From positions 31,799-95,798 of the forward strand of contig JAICMR010000001.1 of assembly GCA_025929155.1 (NCBI GenBank): a DNA stretch of 64,000 nucleotides. Direction: 5' to 3'. Shown one piece after another: positions 37,946 through 47,716 of this stretch. The stretch is from Chthoniobacterales bacterium. Lineage in GTDB: Bacteria > Verrucomicrobiota > Verrucomicrobiia > Chthoniobacterales > UBA10450. The notes beneath the pieces were generated by a model that saw only the letters and a list, made by a program, of their open reading frames with translations, was not told the origin of the DNA and made no database searches. Every line of letters starts with the position of its first letter. Position 1 is the stretch's first letter. The translations under genes were made by a program, and so were the position numbers.

Positions 37946-38087
37946 CTCCGGGAAGCACGGGGTGTGACCCGGTGGGCCGAAAAAAACCGTCTAACGAAAT
38001 TACGAGCAAACCGTCCGGAAGGGCCGGGGAAACTCCCCCGCACGATGGGGTAGCAACCCATCCTCCCCGGAATTGTGATAACGCCGT

Positions 38088-40388
38088 TCATCCCTCCTCC
38101 CCCACGATTTGCACTTCGGTCTCCAGCTCGATCCCGCACTTTTCCCACGCCATCGCCTTGATTTTGTCTATCAACTCCAGCATCTCCCGCGCAGTCGCTT
38201 TCCCTTCGTTCACCAGAAAGTTCCCGTGCACTTCCGAAACGCGCGCGTCCCCGATTCGCGCGTTTTTCAAACCCAGTTGATCGACCAGCTTTCCGGCGGG
38301 ACAGGTCGTCGGGTTTTTAAAAATGCAACCTGCACTCTTTGCGCTCGGCTGGCTCGTGTGCCGCTTCTCCTGCGACTCCTGTAGTCGCCTAACGATTTCT
38401 TCCGGTGACGATTCGATCCCGCGAAAAACTGCCGAGACCGCGTAGTTGCTGTCTAGCATTGGCACGTGCCGATAGCGGACTTCCAACTCCGCCGGCGTCC
38501 GCACCCGGGGCACGCCGTCGCGATCCAGATAACGAACCCGCAGGACCTGGTCGAACGTCTGCAGACCCATCGCGCCGGCATTCATCCGCAGCGCGCCGCC
38601 GACTTCGCCGGGAATCCCTTCCATCCATTCGAAGCCGCCAATGCCGGCTGCTTTTCCGGCATAGGCGATCGCCTTTAATTTCGCGCCCACCCCGGCCGTT
38701 ACCTCAAGGCCGGACACGGTCACCCTGTCGAAGTCGCCGCCGCTTGGATGAACCACGACGCCGCGGATGCCGCCATCGCGCACGAGCAGATTGGAACCGC
38801 GCCCGATCACAAAGAGCGGCAGATTCTCGTGCCGGCAAAACCGGATCAATTCAGCGAAAGCCGCTTCCGTCCGCGGCTCGACCCAGAACTGCGCCGGTCC
38901 GCCGACGCGCAAGGTTGTGTGTTTCGCGAGCGGCTCCGAAAGCCGCGCCGCACCCTCGACGCCGACGATTTCCTTCAGCTTCTCGAGAATGACCAGATCG
39001 GCGGCGAGTTTAGCCAGTTGTTCGTGAATGTTTCCCGCGCCGAGGCTGAGCACGAGGTCGCCGTCGGTGATCATTCGCCCCAGATCCTCGTGCAAGAAAT
39101 CGAGGCGCGGCTGATAGGCAACGCTGCGATGACCGTGGCCCGCGATTTCATCCACGATCGTCTGACCGCTGATCCCGGGAAGCGCCGCTTCACTGGCCGG
39201 ATAAACGTCGGTCACAAGGATGTGATCGGTGTCGTCGAAAGCCGCGCCAAATTCATGCCGGAGCGCCCGGGTGCGCGAGTAACGATGCGGCTGAAACATC
39301 GTCAGGACGCGTTTCCGACCGGCGGAACGCGCGGTCGCGAGGGTGGCGCGAATCTCGGTCGGATGGTGCGCGTAATCGTCGACGAGGAGAAACCGTTCGC
39401 TCTCGTATTTGATCTCAAACCGGCGGCGCGCGTGTCGGAAGTTGCCTAACGACTTCGCGATTTTCGCGAAAGGCACGCCCAGCTCGGTTGCGAGCGCGAT
39501 TACGCCGAGAGCGTTGCTGACGTTATGCTTGCCCGGAACATTGAGCGTGGCCTCGCCCAGTTTCTCGCCGCCGCGCTGCACGCAAAAGCAGGCCGCAAAA
39601 TCGTGCAGCTCGAGCCCGGTTGCCCGATAATGCGCTTCATCGCGAAAGCCGTAGGAAATCGACTTCGCCCGACCGCCGCAGATGCGCCGGGCATGTGGAT
39701 CATCCGCACAATAGAAAACCGAGCCGCTGGTTTGCGCGAGCAACCTGCAAAACACTTCCTCGATTGCCGCCAGGTCCGCATAAAAATCGAGATGTTCTTC
39801 TTCGATGTTCAGGATCAGGGCGTGTTCCGGATGGAAGAGCTGGAGCGTGCCGTCGCTCTCATCGCCTTCCGCGACGAAATATTCGCCTAACGAATCCCAG
39901 TGAGCGTTGCTCCCCAGGATCGGAATTTCGGCGCCCACGTAATGCGACGGATGCAGTCCGCCGCCGCGCAGGACATGCGCGGTCATCGCCGACGTCGTCG
40001 TCTTCCCGTGCATCCCGGCGATGATGATGCCGCGCTTGCCGAGCATGATCGCAGCGAGCGCTTCCGCGCGGCGAATCGCCGGCACGCCGCGGACGCGCGC
40101 GTCAGCCAGAATCTCGTTATCGGGTTTGATCGCGGAGGAATAAATAATCAACTCGGCGTCGGCGGCGTCGGCCGCGTGATGGGGCGAAAAAGCGCGCAGG
40201 CCCAGCTGCGCAAGCCTTTCCGTCTCGAGCGTGCGCGCCTTGTCCGAACCGCGCACATCATGGCCGAGCTCGAGCAGGAGCGCGGCGATTCCGCTCATCC
40301 CGCTCCCGGCCACGCCGATGAGATGGATCGCGTGCCGTTCCCTGGTCAGGAAACGCTGCAGCTCGAGATCAGGCAGCGATGGCGTCAT
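38088..40388 (-). CDS. murC/murB: MurC-MurB fusion (UDP-MurNAc-L-Ala ligase / UDP-MurNAc dehydrogenase)
   Basis: N-half: HLIGVAGSGMSGIAALLLELGHDVRGSD, GMHGKTTTSAM; C-half: HTTLRVGGPAQFW, IGRGSNLLVRDGGIRG, GIPGEVGGALRMNAGAMG. Confidence 0.95.
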   Translation of the reverse strand: MTPSLPDLELQRFLTRERHAIHLIGVAGSGMSGIAALLLELGHDVRGSDKARTLETERLAQLGLRAFSPHHAADAADAELIIYSSAIKPDNEILADARVRGVPAIRRAEALAAIMLGKRGIIIAGMHGKTTTSAMTAHVLRGGGLHPSHYVGAEIPILGSNAHWDSLGEYFVAEGDESDGTLQLFHPEHALILNIEEEHLDFYADLAAIEEVFCRLLAQTSGSVFYCADDPHARRICGGRAKSISYGFRDEAHYRATGLELHDFAACFCVQRGGEKLGEATLNVPGKHNVSNALGVIALATELGVPFAKIAKSLGNFRHARRRFEIKYESERFLLVDDYAHHPTEIRATLATARSAGRKRVLTMFQPHRYSRTRALRHEFGAAFDDTDHILVTDVYPASEAALPGISGQTIVDEIAGHGHRSVAYQPRLDFLHEDLGRMITDGDLVLSLGAGNIHEQLAKLAADLVILEKLKEIVGVEGAARLSEPLAKHTTLRVGGPAQFWVEPRTEAAFAELIRFCRHENLPLFVIGRGSNLLVRDGGIRGVVVHPSGGDFDRVTVSGLEVTAGVGAKLKAIAYAGKAAGIGGFEWMEGIPGEVGGALRMNAGAMGLQTFDQVLRVRYLDRDGVPRVRTPAELEVRYRHVPMLDSNYAVSAVFRGIESSPEEIVRRLQESQEKRHTSQPSAKSAGCIFKNPTTCPAGKLVDQLGLKNARIGDARVSEVHGNFLVNEGKATAREMLELIDKIKAMAWEKCGIELETEVQIVGEEG

Positions 40389-41472
40389 CTGGTTGAGTGT
40401 ATCTTTCCATCGTTTCCACGACCAGCTCGGCCGCGTTTTTAGGCGCCAGTTTTGCAGCCGACTCCGCCATCGACCGCAGCGTTTCCGGCTCGCTCAGGAG
40501 TTGCTGGATTTTTTTGCCTAACGAGTCCTCAATCAGCTCAGACTCCTTCAGGAGCAGCGCCGCCTTCGCCTGCGCGAAAACCTCTCCATTCCGCGTCTGG
40601 TGATCGCCAGCCGCGTAGGGATACGGAATCAGAATGGATGGCAATTCGAAGGCCGCGATCTCGGCCAGACTGGCCGCGCCGGAGCGCGCGACCGCGAAAT
40701 CGGCCGCGCTGTAAACTTCCTCCATCGCGTGATGAAAGGCGGCCACAAACGCCGGGATGTTTTCGCGCCGGTAATTGTCCTCGAGCAGACGCGCGTCGCG
40801 ACTCCCGGTGAGATGAATGATCTGGAGCGGCGTGCCCTGGAGCGCAGGGAGCGCCTTGATCATCGCCTGGTTGATCCCGCTCGCGCCCTGGCTCCCGCCC
40901 ATCACGAGGAGCGTCGGAAGTTCCGGCCGTAATCCCAGCCTAACGAGCGCCTCGTCGCGATCGATCCGGCGCAGGGTTGAGCGGATCGGCGTGCCAGTCC
41001 ATTCCGTCTTCGCCCTGGGGAAAAAGGCCGCGCATTCCTTGAAACCGAGAAGGACGGCGCGGACAAAACGCGCCGTGTAACGGTTGGCTTTGCCGGGCAC
41101 CGCGTTGGACTCATGAATGAAGGTCGCGCTCCCGCGCATGCGCCCAGCCAGAACCGGTGCGGTCGAAGTGAAGCCGCCCATTCCGAGAACAACCTGGGGA
41201 TTGAACTTCCGGTAGATCGCGCGGCAGAGCGCCAGGCTGCCGTTGAAGCGCCTAACGAATGCCAGGATTGCCGGTGAGAAAGGCGACGGAAGCGCAACCG
41301 TGGGTAACTTTTCAAAGCGAAATTCCGGATGACCCGCAACTGCCAGACTGTCGATCTCCTTTTCGGAAATGAAGACGAGCACTTCGTGGCCGTGCGCCCA
41401 CAGAACTTCCGCAACGGCGAGTCCGGGGAAAAGGTGCCCGCCAGTTCCGCCGCATGCGATCACGACGTTCAT
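40369..41472 (-). CDS. murG: UDP-GlcNAc transferase MurG
   Basis: MNVVIACGGTGGHLFPGLAVAE, VLGMGGFTSTAPVLAG, MGGSQGASGIN, YPYAAGDHQTRNGEVF. Confidence 0.97.
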   Translation of the reverse strand: MNVVIACGGTGGHLFPGLAVAEVLWAHGHEVLVFISEKEIDSLAVAGHPEFRFEKLPTVALPSPFSPAILAFVRRFNGSLALCRAIYRKFNPQVVLGMGGFTSTAPVLAGRMRGSATFIHESNAVPGKANRYTARFVRAVLLGFKECAAFFPRAKTEWTGTPIRSTLRRIDRDEALVRLGLRPELPTLLVMGGSQGASGINQAMIKALPALQGTPLQIIHLTGSRDARLLEDNYRRENIPAFVAAFHHAMEEVYSAADFAVARSGAASLAEIAAFELPSILIPYPYAAGDHQTRNGEVFAQAKAALLLKESELIEDSLGKKIQQLLSEPETLRSMAESAAKLAPKNAAELVVETMERYTQPDDAIAA

Positions 41473-41521
41473 GTAAACTCCTCCCTCCGTTCTTGAGAGA
41501 AGAGCAGCGAACCGAGCGCGC

Positions 41522-41675
41522 CGGGGTAGCGCACTCCTCTCGAGTGCTGCTCACGGCGTCCTCGCGGTGTTGAACTTTCCTGACTCGGACGACAAAAGCC
41601 GCGTCCGGTCGTCCCTCGGAAGTTCGCGACCGCGCGGACGCGTTCGTCAGCGCTCGGAACGAGCGCGCTACCCGC
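41522..41675. repeat. Palindromic element, family B, between ftsW and murG
   Basis: ggggtagcgcactcctctcgagtgctg ... cagcgctcggaacgagcgcgctacccgc. Confidence 0.8.
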
Positions 41676-41704
41676 AGTCAGAGCTCGCGAGCAAGTGTTC
41701 ATTC

Positions 41705-42841
41705 TCAAATTCGCGGCGTCACGCGGACGCGCATCGGGATTTGTTTTTTAGCGGCCACAGGTTCGAGGACACCTTGCCGATAAATGTTAAGGAGCACGCC
41801 GACGGCGAAAAGCGCGACGATCAGGTTCGATCCACCGTAGCTAATGAACGGCAGCGGCATGCCTTTGTTCGGAAGGAGCGAGGTGACGACCCCGATGTTG
41901 ATCGCGGCCTGCCACGCGATCAGCGACACAATTCCGCTTCCGAGCAACAAGCCAAACCGATCCTTCGCGTGGAGCGCAATCGCGAGGCCGCAGAGGATCA
42001 CGACGACGAACAAAAAGACGACAAGCAGCGTGAAACGCATCCCAAGTTCCTCACCCACGATCGGGAAGATAAAGTCGGTGTGCGCATACGGCAGGTAGAG
42101 CAATTTCTCGCGGCCGTTCCCGAGACCGAAGCCGGAAATGCCGCCGCTTCCAAAGGCGATGAGCGCCTGGAATTGCTGGAGACCGGCGCCATCTTTTGCG
42201 AGTTCGGGATGCAGGAAAGCCAGCATCCGGCCGAGCCGTTCCGGGATCTGAATCGCGAGAAAAACAAGTCCGGCAATTCCGCCTAACGAAAGCGCGCCGA
42301 GAAGCGCGAGGTTCGACCCGGCGATGAACATGACCACAAAAGTCGTCGCGCCGATCAGCGCGGTTGTGCCGAGATCGACCTCTGTCACGATCAGTGAACT
42401 GAGCAAACCAACTACCGCCAGTGGAATGAGAAACCCGCGCCAGATCTGGCTGCTTTCTTTCTCATAACGCGAAAACCAGTAAGCGAGGAAGAAGACGGTT
42501 GCGATCTTCGCAAACTCGGACGGCTGGGCACTCCAGCCGTGAAACATGATCCAGCGATGGGAGCCGTTCCGCGCTGGAACCAGGAAACAAACCGCGAGGC
42601 CAAAGAGCGCGAGCGCAAACCAAATCATCCAGGTCCGCTGCCAGAAATGGTAATCGATCAGCGCGGCCCCGATGCAAAGAAGCAGGCCGAGGCCAAGCCA
42701 GAAGGCGTGCTTCTTGATAAAGAAAAAGGAATCGCCATGACTGTCGTAGGCATAGGCGCCGGTGCTGTAAATGATCACCGCACCGATCGCGAGCAAACCG
42801 AGAACGGCGAGAAACAAAATGTGGGCGCTCTTACGATGCAT
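41705..42841 (-). CDS. ftsW: Cell division protein FtsW (SEDS glycosyltransferase)
   Basis: Multi-TM, FAHTDFIFPIVGEELG-like segment, LPFISYGGSNLIVALFAVGVLLN. Confidence 0.96.
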   Translation of the reverse strand: MHRKSAHILFLAVLGLLAIGAVIIYSTGAYAYDSHGDSFFFIKKHAFWLGLGLLLCIGAALIDYHFWQRTWMIWFALALFGLAVCFLVPARNGSHRWIMFHGWSAQPSEFAKIATVFFLAYWFSRYEKESSQIWRGFLIPLAVVGLLSSLIVTEVDLGTTALIGATTFVVMFIAGSNLALLGALSLGGIAGLVFLAIQIPERLGRMLAFLHPELAKDGAGLQQFQALIAFGSGGISGFGLGNGREKLLYLPYAHTDFIFPIVGEELGMRFTLLVVFLFVVVILCGLAIALHAKDRFGLLLGSGIVSLIAWQAAINIGVVTSLLPNKGMPLPFISYGGSNLIVALFAVGVLLNIYRQGVLEPVAAKKQIPMRVRVTPRI

Positions 42842-42871
42842 CAGGTTTTCGTTAGGCGGACCGCCTTCTCC

Positions 42872-42941
42872 CGGTAGAGCGAGACTCGGTCGAGCCGGCG
42901 CCTCGCGTCCCCAAAACTTCGACTGAGTCTCGCGCTAGCAA
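42872..42941. repeat. Palindromic element, family C, downstream of the LysM gene start / upstream of ftsW
   Basis: ggtagagcgagactcggtcgagccgg ... cttcgactgagtctcgcgctagcaa. Confidence 0.75.
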
Positions 42942-42989
42942 TCGGACGCGGATCGAGTGGAAGAAGATCTGTGGCTGAGGCGGTCATCG

Positions 42990-43568
42990 TTAGTCTTCCC
43001 CAGATTTTTTCTTTGCATCCGCACGCCGCTCCGGAATTTTCAGCTTCTGGTTGATCTGCAATCGGCGTGGATCGGTGATCTGATTCAGCTCGAGCAGGTC
43101 AGCTTCCGAGACTTTGAGATGGCGCGCGATCGTGACCGGATTGTCGCCCCTGACGACGGTATAAACTTCGCCCGAATCCTTCACCGTCGATTTCGCGGCG
43201 GCCGCTGCCGATTTTTCCGGGGCTTCGGCGGTTTTGCTTTCCGGTTGCGTCGCCGTTTTTGCGACCTCGTTAGAAACGGGCGCCACGCTCGGAGCGACAC
43301 TTGGCGCAATCGATGCCTCTGCGCTCGCTTCGAGTTCGGCCGTCGGTGAGGGCAAATCCTCGCGGGTTTTGATCGTGTTAAATGCGACGATGCCCGCGAC
43401 CGCGACAATGTGGAGAACGAGCACGATGAGGAGCGCGCGCGACAACTTCATGTTCGGCTCCCCCATCTCTTCGTAGTCCATTTCCTCGGGCAGAGCGAGG
43501 GCTCGCGAGCGGCGCGCGGTTGCGGCGCTCAGCCTCTTTTTACGAGTCATGATGGCAGGTAGTTTCAT
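42990..43568 (-). CDS. LysM-domain membrane protein in dcw cluster
   Basis: One TM (LLIVLVLHIVAVAGIVAF) and C-terminal LysM: YTVVRGDNPVTIARHLKVSEADLLELNQITDPRRLQINQKLKIP. Confidence 0.9.
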   Translation of the reverse strand: MKLPAIMTRKKRLSAATARRSRALALPEEMDYEEMGEPNMKLSRALLIVLVLHIVAVAGIVAFNTIKTREDLPSPTAELEASAEASIAPSVAPSVAPVSNEVAKTATQPESKTAEAPEKSAAAAAKSTVKDSGEVYTVVRGDNPVTIARHLKVSEADLLELNQITDPRRLQINQKLKIPERRADAKKKSGED

Positions 43569-44902
43569 AATGAGGTCTCGGGTAACGCGCGGACGAGAGC
43601 GCGGAACTGGTCGCCGCGATCGGCGTAGCTTTTGAACATGTCGAAGGAGGAGGTGCCGGGTGAGAAGAGAACGACTTCACCTTCCCGCGCGACGTTCTGG
43701 GCTCGGGTCACGGCTGCGCCTAACGAGCCCACAACCTCGCACTCGGTTGCGCCTTCCCAGTCGTCAGCGATCCGACCGCCGATTTCGCCGATCAGAATGG
43801 CATGCCGCACCTTTTGCCTAACGAGAGTGGTGATCGAGCGGAAGTTGAAGCCTTTGTCTTTCCCACCAGCGATGAGCACGATCGGTTTCGTCGCGCTCAG
43901 AAGCGCTTTCTCGAGCGCGTCGAGATTGGTGGCCTTCGAATCGTTGACGTAATCAACGCCGCCGATCGTGCGGATGAATTCGATCCGGTGAAGCTGCGCG
44001 CGATAGGCGCAAAGCGGCGGCACCATTTCCTCGAAGGAGAGGCCGCGCGCCCGCCCGACGGCAAGCGCAGCCATCATGTTTTCGGCGTTGTGCGGGCCGC
44101 GCAGTTGCGCCTCCGCGAGGTTCAAAATCGGCTGTTGCTGATATTTGATCCAGCCATCGCCTAACGAAAAATCTCCGTCATTTGTCCAGGCGCTGAAGGT
44201 CGTGATTCGGGCCGCGATCGGTGGAAGATGTTCGGCAACATTCACGACCGCCGTGTCTCCCGCCGTCTGGTTTTCGAAGATGCGCAGCTTCGCCTCGCGA
44301 TACTCTCGGATCGACGGATAACGATCGAGATGGTCGGGTGCGAAATTCAGCCAGACGCTGATTTCGGGATGAAAATCCCGGATCGTCTCGAGCTGAAACG
44401 AACTCACTTCGACCGTAAGCACGTCGAGGTCATCTCGTTCCCGCGCCGCTTCCACGAGCGGCTTGCCGATGTTCCCGCAGGCGACCGTGCGCTGGCCGCA
44501 GGCATTCAGCATTTGCGAGATCAATTCCGTCGTGGTCGTCTTGCCGTTCGTGCCCGTAATGCCGATCACCGGCACGCGGCAGAACTGGTAACCAAGTTCG
44601 AGTTCGCCAATCGCCGGAATGTTTTTCCGGTAAAAATTCCGCGCCAAAGGCAGCTCGGGATCGACACCTGGACTCAGGATTCCAAGGTCGTAAACGGCCG
44701 GGTCTTCATTCGCGGCCGGGCCGCAAAGCAGGTAAACGCCAGCGTCGCGCAACGGCTCGAGACCGACGAGCTTTTCCTCCGGCGCGCTATCGAGCAAGGT
44801 CACGCGCGCGCCTTCCTGCGCGAGAAGCAGCGCAGCGGCTTTCCCGCTCCGGCCGGCGCCGAGGACAGCGACATTTTTGTTTTTGTAATCAGGCGTCTTC
44901 AT
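43565..44902 (-). CDS. murD: UDP-MurNAc-L-Ala-D-Glu ligase MurD
   Basis: NVAVLGAGRSGKAAALLLAQEG, GITGTNGKTTTTELI, VNDSKATNLDALEKAL, GGKDKGFNF. Confidence 0.96.
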   Translation of the reverse strand: MKTPDYKNKNVAVLGAGRSGKAAALLLAQEGARVTLLDSAPEEKLVGLEPLRDAGVYLLCGPAANEDPAVYDLGILSPGVDPELPLARNFYRKNIPAIGELELGYQFCRVPVIGITGTNGKTTTTELISQMLNACGQRTVACGNIGKPLVEAARERDDLDVLTVEVSSFQLETIRDFHPEISVWLNFAPDHLDRYPSIREYREAKLRIFENQTAGDTAVVNVAEHLPPIAARITTFSAWTNDGDFSLGDGWIKYQQQPILNLAEAQLRGPHNAENMMAALAVGRARGLSFEEMVPPLCAYRAQLHRIEFIRTIGGVDYVNDSKATNLDALEKALLSATKPIVLIAGGKDKGFNFRSITTLVRQKVRHAILIGEIGGRIADDWEGATECEVVGSLGAAVTRAQNVAREGEVVLFSPGTSSFDMFKSYADRGDQFRALVRALPETSL

Positions 44903-44928
44903 CGCGGGCGAGACCGTTCGTTAGGCGA

Positions 44929-45019
44929 ATCGCTAGCGCGAGACTCTTTCGAACCGGAGGAGGACGTGTGCTCAGAAGACAATCCCGGCCTCGGCTCGAC
45001 GGAGTCTCGCGCTGCCAAT
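44929..45019. repeat. Palindromic element, family C, between mraY and murD
   Basis: atcgctagcgcgagactctttcgaaccgg ... ctcggctcgacggagtctcgcgctgccaat. Confidence 0.78.
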
Positions 45020-45032
45020 CCGTGCTCCTTCT

Positions 45033-46133
45033 TCATCGCAGTTTCAAAGTGGCCAGACCGAGGAGGGCGAAGACGATCGAGAGAATCCAAAACCGCACGA
45101 TAACGGTGTTTTCCTTCCACCCGCTCAGCTCGAAATGATGATGGATTGGCGACATCGCAAAGAGCCGTTTGCCCGTCAGCTTGAAACTTGCGACCTGCAA
45201 AATCACCGAGACAGCCTCGATCACAAAAACCCCGCCAACGACGGTGAGGAGCAGCTCCTGTTTGCAGCAAATCGCGACCACTCCGATCGCACCGCCAATC
45301 GCGAGAGAGCCGGTGTCGCCCATGAAAACTTTCGCCGGATGGCAGTTGAACCAGAGAAAACCGAGACCCGCGCCAACCAGTGCCGAGCAGAAAACCGCGA
45401 GCTCGCCGGAGTAGGGATAAAATGGGACCTGCAGATATTCCGCGATCCGGAAATTCCCTGCCGCGTAACTGAGCAGCGCGTAGGCGAAGGCAACCGTGAT
45501 CGTGCAACCGATCGCAAGGCCGTCGAGACCATCGGTCAGGTTGACGGCGTTCGACGCGCCCACGAGCACAAGCGCGAAAAAGAAGAAAGTGAACGCGCCC
45601 ATGTTCACGATCACGGGCAACTTAAAAAAAGGGAGATAAAGCGAACGCGCCTGCACTTCGATCAGCGGATTCAGGAGAAAAAAAGCGGTCACGATCCCGG
45701 CCAGGACGAGCTGGAAAACCAGTTTCCAGCGGCCGCTGATGCCGTCGGATTTTTTCTTCGTCACCTTCAGGTAGTCATCGGCAAAGCCGAGCCCGCCGAG
45801 GTAAACCATGGAAAAAAGGGCGAGCCAGACGAACGGGTTATCGGGCCGCGCCCAGAGCAGGGAGGAAACGACGACCGCGCCGATCACGAGGACGCCACCC
45901 ATCGTGGGTGTGCCTTGTTTTCCCCCGTGCAGCTCGGCCAGTTGCCGCACTTCGCGGGCGGTGCGAATTGGCTGACCGACCTTGAGCGAGATCAATTTGC
46001 GGATCGTCCAATTCCCGAAAAGGAGACAAAGGGCGAAGGCGGTGATGGCGGCGAGGACGGCACGAAACGTAACGTAATAGAAAACGTTGAAGCCTTTGAA
46101 TTGCTCCGTCAGCCGATGCAGGAAAAACATCAT
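45033..46133 (-). CDS. mraY: Phospho-MurNAc-pentapeptide transferase MraY
   Basis: GTPTMGGVLVIGAVV, NAVNLTDGLDGLAIG, FMGDTGSLAIGG, PIHHHFELSGW. Confidence 0.97.
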   Translation of the reverse strand: MMFFLHRLTEQFKGFNVFYYVTFRAVLAAITAFALCLLFGNWTIRKLISLKVGQPIRTAREVRQLAELHGGKQGTPTMGGVLVIGAVVVSSLLWARPDNPFVWLALFSMVYLGGLGFADDYLKVTKKKSDGISGRWKLVFQLVLAGIVTAFFLLNPLIEVQARSLYLPFFKLPVIVNMGAFTFFFFALVLVGASNAVNLTDGLDGLAIGCTITVAFAYALLSYAAGNFRIAEYLQVPFYPYSGELAVFCSALVGAGLGFLWFNCHPAKVFMGDTGSLAIGGAIGVVAICCKQELLLTVVGGVFVIEAVSVILQVASFKLTGKRLFAMSPIHHHFELSGWKENTVIVRFWILSIVFALLGLATLKLR

Positions 46134-47524
46134 GAGGCGACGTCAGCCTCCTTTTGCAGTTTCAAAAATTCCTCAAGCACGAGCTCGGTCCGCGCGGAGC
46201 GGCTGCCTTTGACGAGCACGAGATCGCCGGCGTGAGTCGTCTCGGCCAAAACGGCAGCCGCTTCTCCGGCGTCAGCGGCGCCGCTGCTATTCGTCAGGCC
46301 CGCTTCCCGCGCGGCCGCCGCGATCTCGCGCCCACCTTCTCCGAGCGCGATCAGTCGATCGATGCCTAACGACGCCGCGGTGGCGCCGACTTCGCGGTGG
46401 CCGCGGACCGATTCCTTGCCCAACTCCGCCATTTGCCCGAGGACCGCGATCCGTTGGCCGTCAGTCTCGAGCTCAGCGAGCGTCTGCAGCGCAGCTTTGG
46501 TCGAGTCCGGATTCGCATTGTAGCTGTCGTCGATAAATTGCACACCCGCGATGTGCTTGATCTGCAAACGCGCTTGCGTGATCGGGGTGGAGGCAAGACC
46601 GGCCGCGCAGTTTTCCAGCGAGAGACCGAGCGCGCGTCCCGCCGCGACCGCCAGGAGCGCATTTTGCACCATGTGAAAACCAGGCACCGGCAGGATCGCG
46701 TGACAACGATGCGCGCCTTCCAGAATGGTGAACTCCGCGCCACTGGCAGTCTGGACGATTTCGGTCGCACGAACGGAGCCGTGCTCAAGACCAGCGAAAA
46801 CAACTTTGGCGGCGGTGCGTTGCGCGATGGTTTCGGCGAAGTCATCGCCGCTGTTCAACACCAGAGTTCCGTCCGGACCTAACGAGGCCGCGAGATCGCC
46901 TTTTTCCTGCGCAATCGCTTCCCGCGAGCCCATGAATTCGATGTGCGCCCGACCGACGTTTGTGACGATCACGATGTCCGGCCGCGCGAGCGCTGCGAGC
47001 GGTGCGATCTCACCGGGATGGTTCATGCCGATCTCCCAGACGGCGACATCGTCCGCCGCGCTCGTGCGCAAAATCGTCTGCGGCAGGCCGACGTGGTTGT
47101 TGAGGTTTCCTTCCGTTTTGGTGACTCGAAAACCGCGGGCCAGGACGGAGGCGGTGAAATCTTTCGTGCTCGTCTTGCCGTTGCTGCCAGTGATTGCAAC
47201 CACCTTTACGCCTAACGAACGACGATATTCCCCGGCAATTCGTTGGTAGGCGGCGAGGGTATCGCCGACGCGGAGAAGCGCGAAATCAGGGCGGGTTTTG
47301 CCGGTCCAGACTTTCTCGACGACGGCGCCGATTGCGCCTCGCTGGGCGGCCTGCCCGACAAACTTGTGACCATCGAAATGGTCGCCGCGCAGCGCGACAA
47401 AGAGATCGCCCGGGCCGATTCGGCGCGAGTCGGTACTCAGGTTTGTGACCTTCGTTTCAGCGTTTCCGTTCTGCCGAACAGCACCGGCAAAGCGCGCAAT
47501 TTGATCGAGTGAAATTGGGTCCAT
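46130..47524 (-). CDS. murF: UDP-MurNAc-tripeptide D-Ala-D-Ala ligase MurF
   Basis: ITGSNGKTSTKDFTASVL, DDSYNANPDSTKAAL. ORF extends to 47626 but the upstream part is palindromic repeat; MDPISLDQIARFAG at 47524 is the likely start. Confidence 0.94.
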   Translation of the reverse strand: MDPISLDQIARFAGAVRQNGNAETKVTNLSTDSRRIGPGDLFVALRGDHFDGHKFVGQAAQRGAIGAVVEKVWTGKTRPDFALLRVGDTLAAYQRIAGEYRRSLGVKVVAITGSNGKTSTKDFTASVLARGFRVTKTEGNLNNHVGLPQTILRTSAADDVAVWEIGMNHPGEIAPLAALARPDIVIVTNVGRAHIEFMGSREAIAQEKGDLAASLGPDGTLVLNSGDDFAETIAQRTAAKVVFAGLEHGSVRATEIVQTASGAEFTILEGAHRCHAILPVPGFHMVQNALLAVAAGRALGLSLENCAAGLASTPITQARLQIKHIAGVQFIDDSYNANPDSTKAALQTLAELETDGQRIAVLGQMAELGKESVRGHREVGATAASLGIDRLIALGEGGREIAAAAREAGLTNSSGAADAGEAAAVLAETTHAGDLVLVKGSRSARTELVLEEFLKLQKEADVAS

Positions 47525-47534
47525 CAGTGGCGAC

Positions 47535-47684
47535 AGCTCTGGGTAGCGCGCACGTCTCGCGTGCTGGTTTCGGCGTCCTCGCCGGAACAATTCTTCGTTC
47601 CACGGCAAGCGTTGAGGCAGAAGCAAGTTCGCGATGACGAGGACTCCATCGCCAGCACGCGAGACGCGCGCGCTGCCCAGAGCT
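47535..47684. repeat. Palindromic element, family B, between murE and murF
   Basis: 33-bp terminal inverted repeat with 2 mismatches: agctctgggtagcgcgcacgtctcgcgtgctgg ... ccagcacgcgagacgcgcgcgctgcccagagct. Confidence 0.9.
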
Positions 47685-47716
47685 GGCCTGCTTCAGTTAT
47701 CGTTAGGCGGAGCATT

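Noticed and set aside
45135-46235. 366-aa plus-strand ORF
   Set aside because: Antisense to mraY; highly charged shadow ORF.
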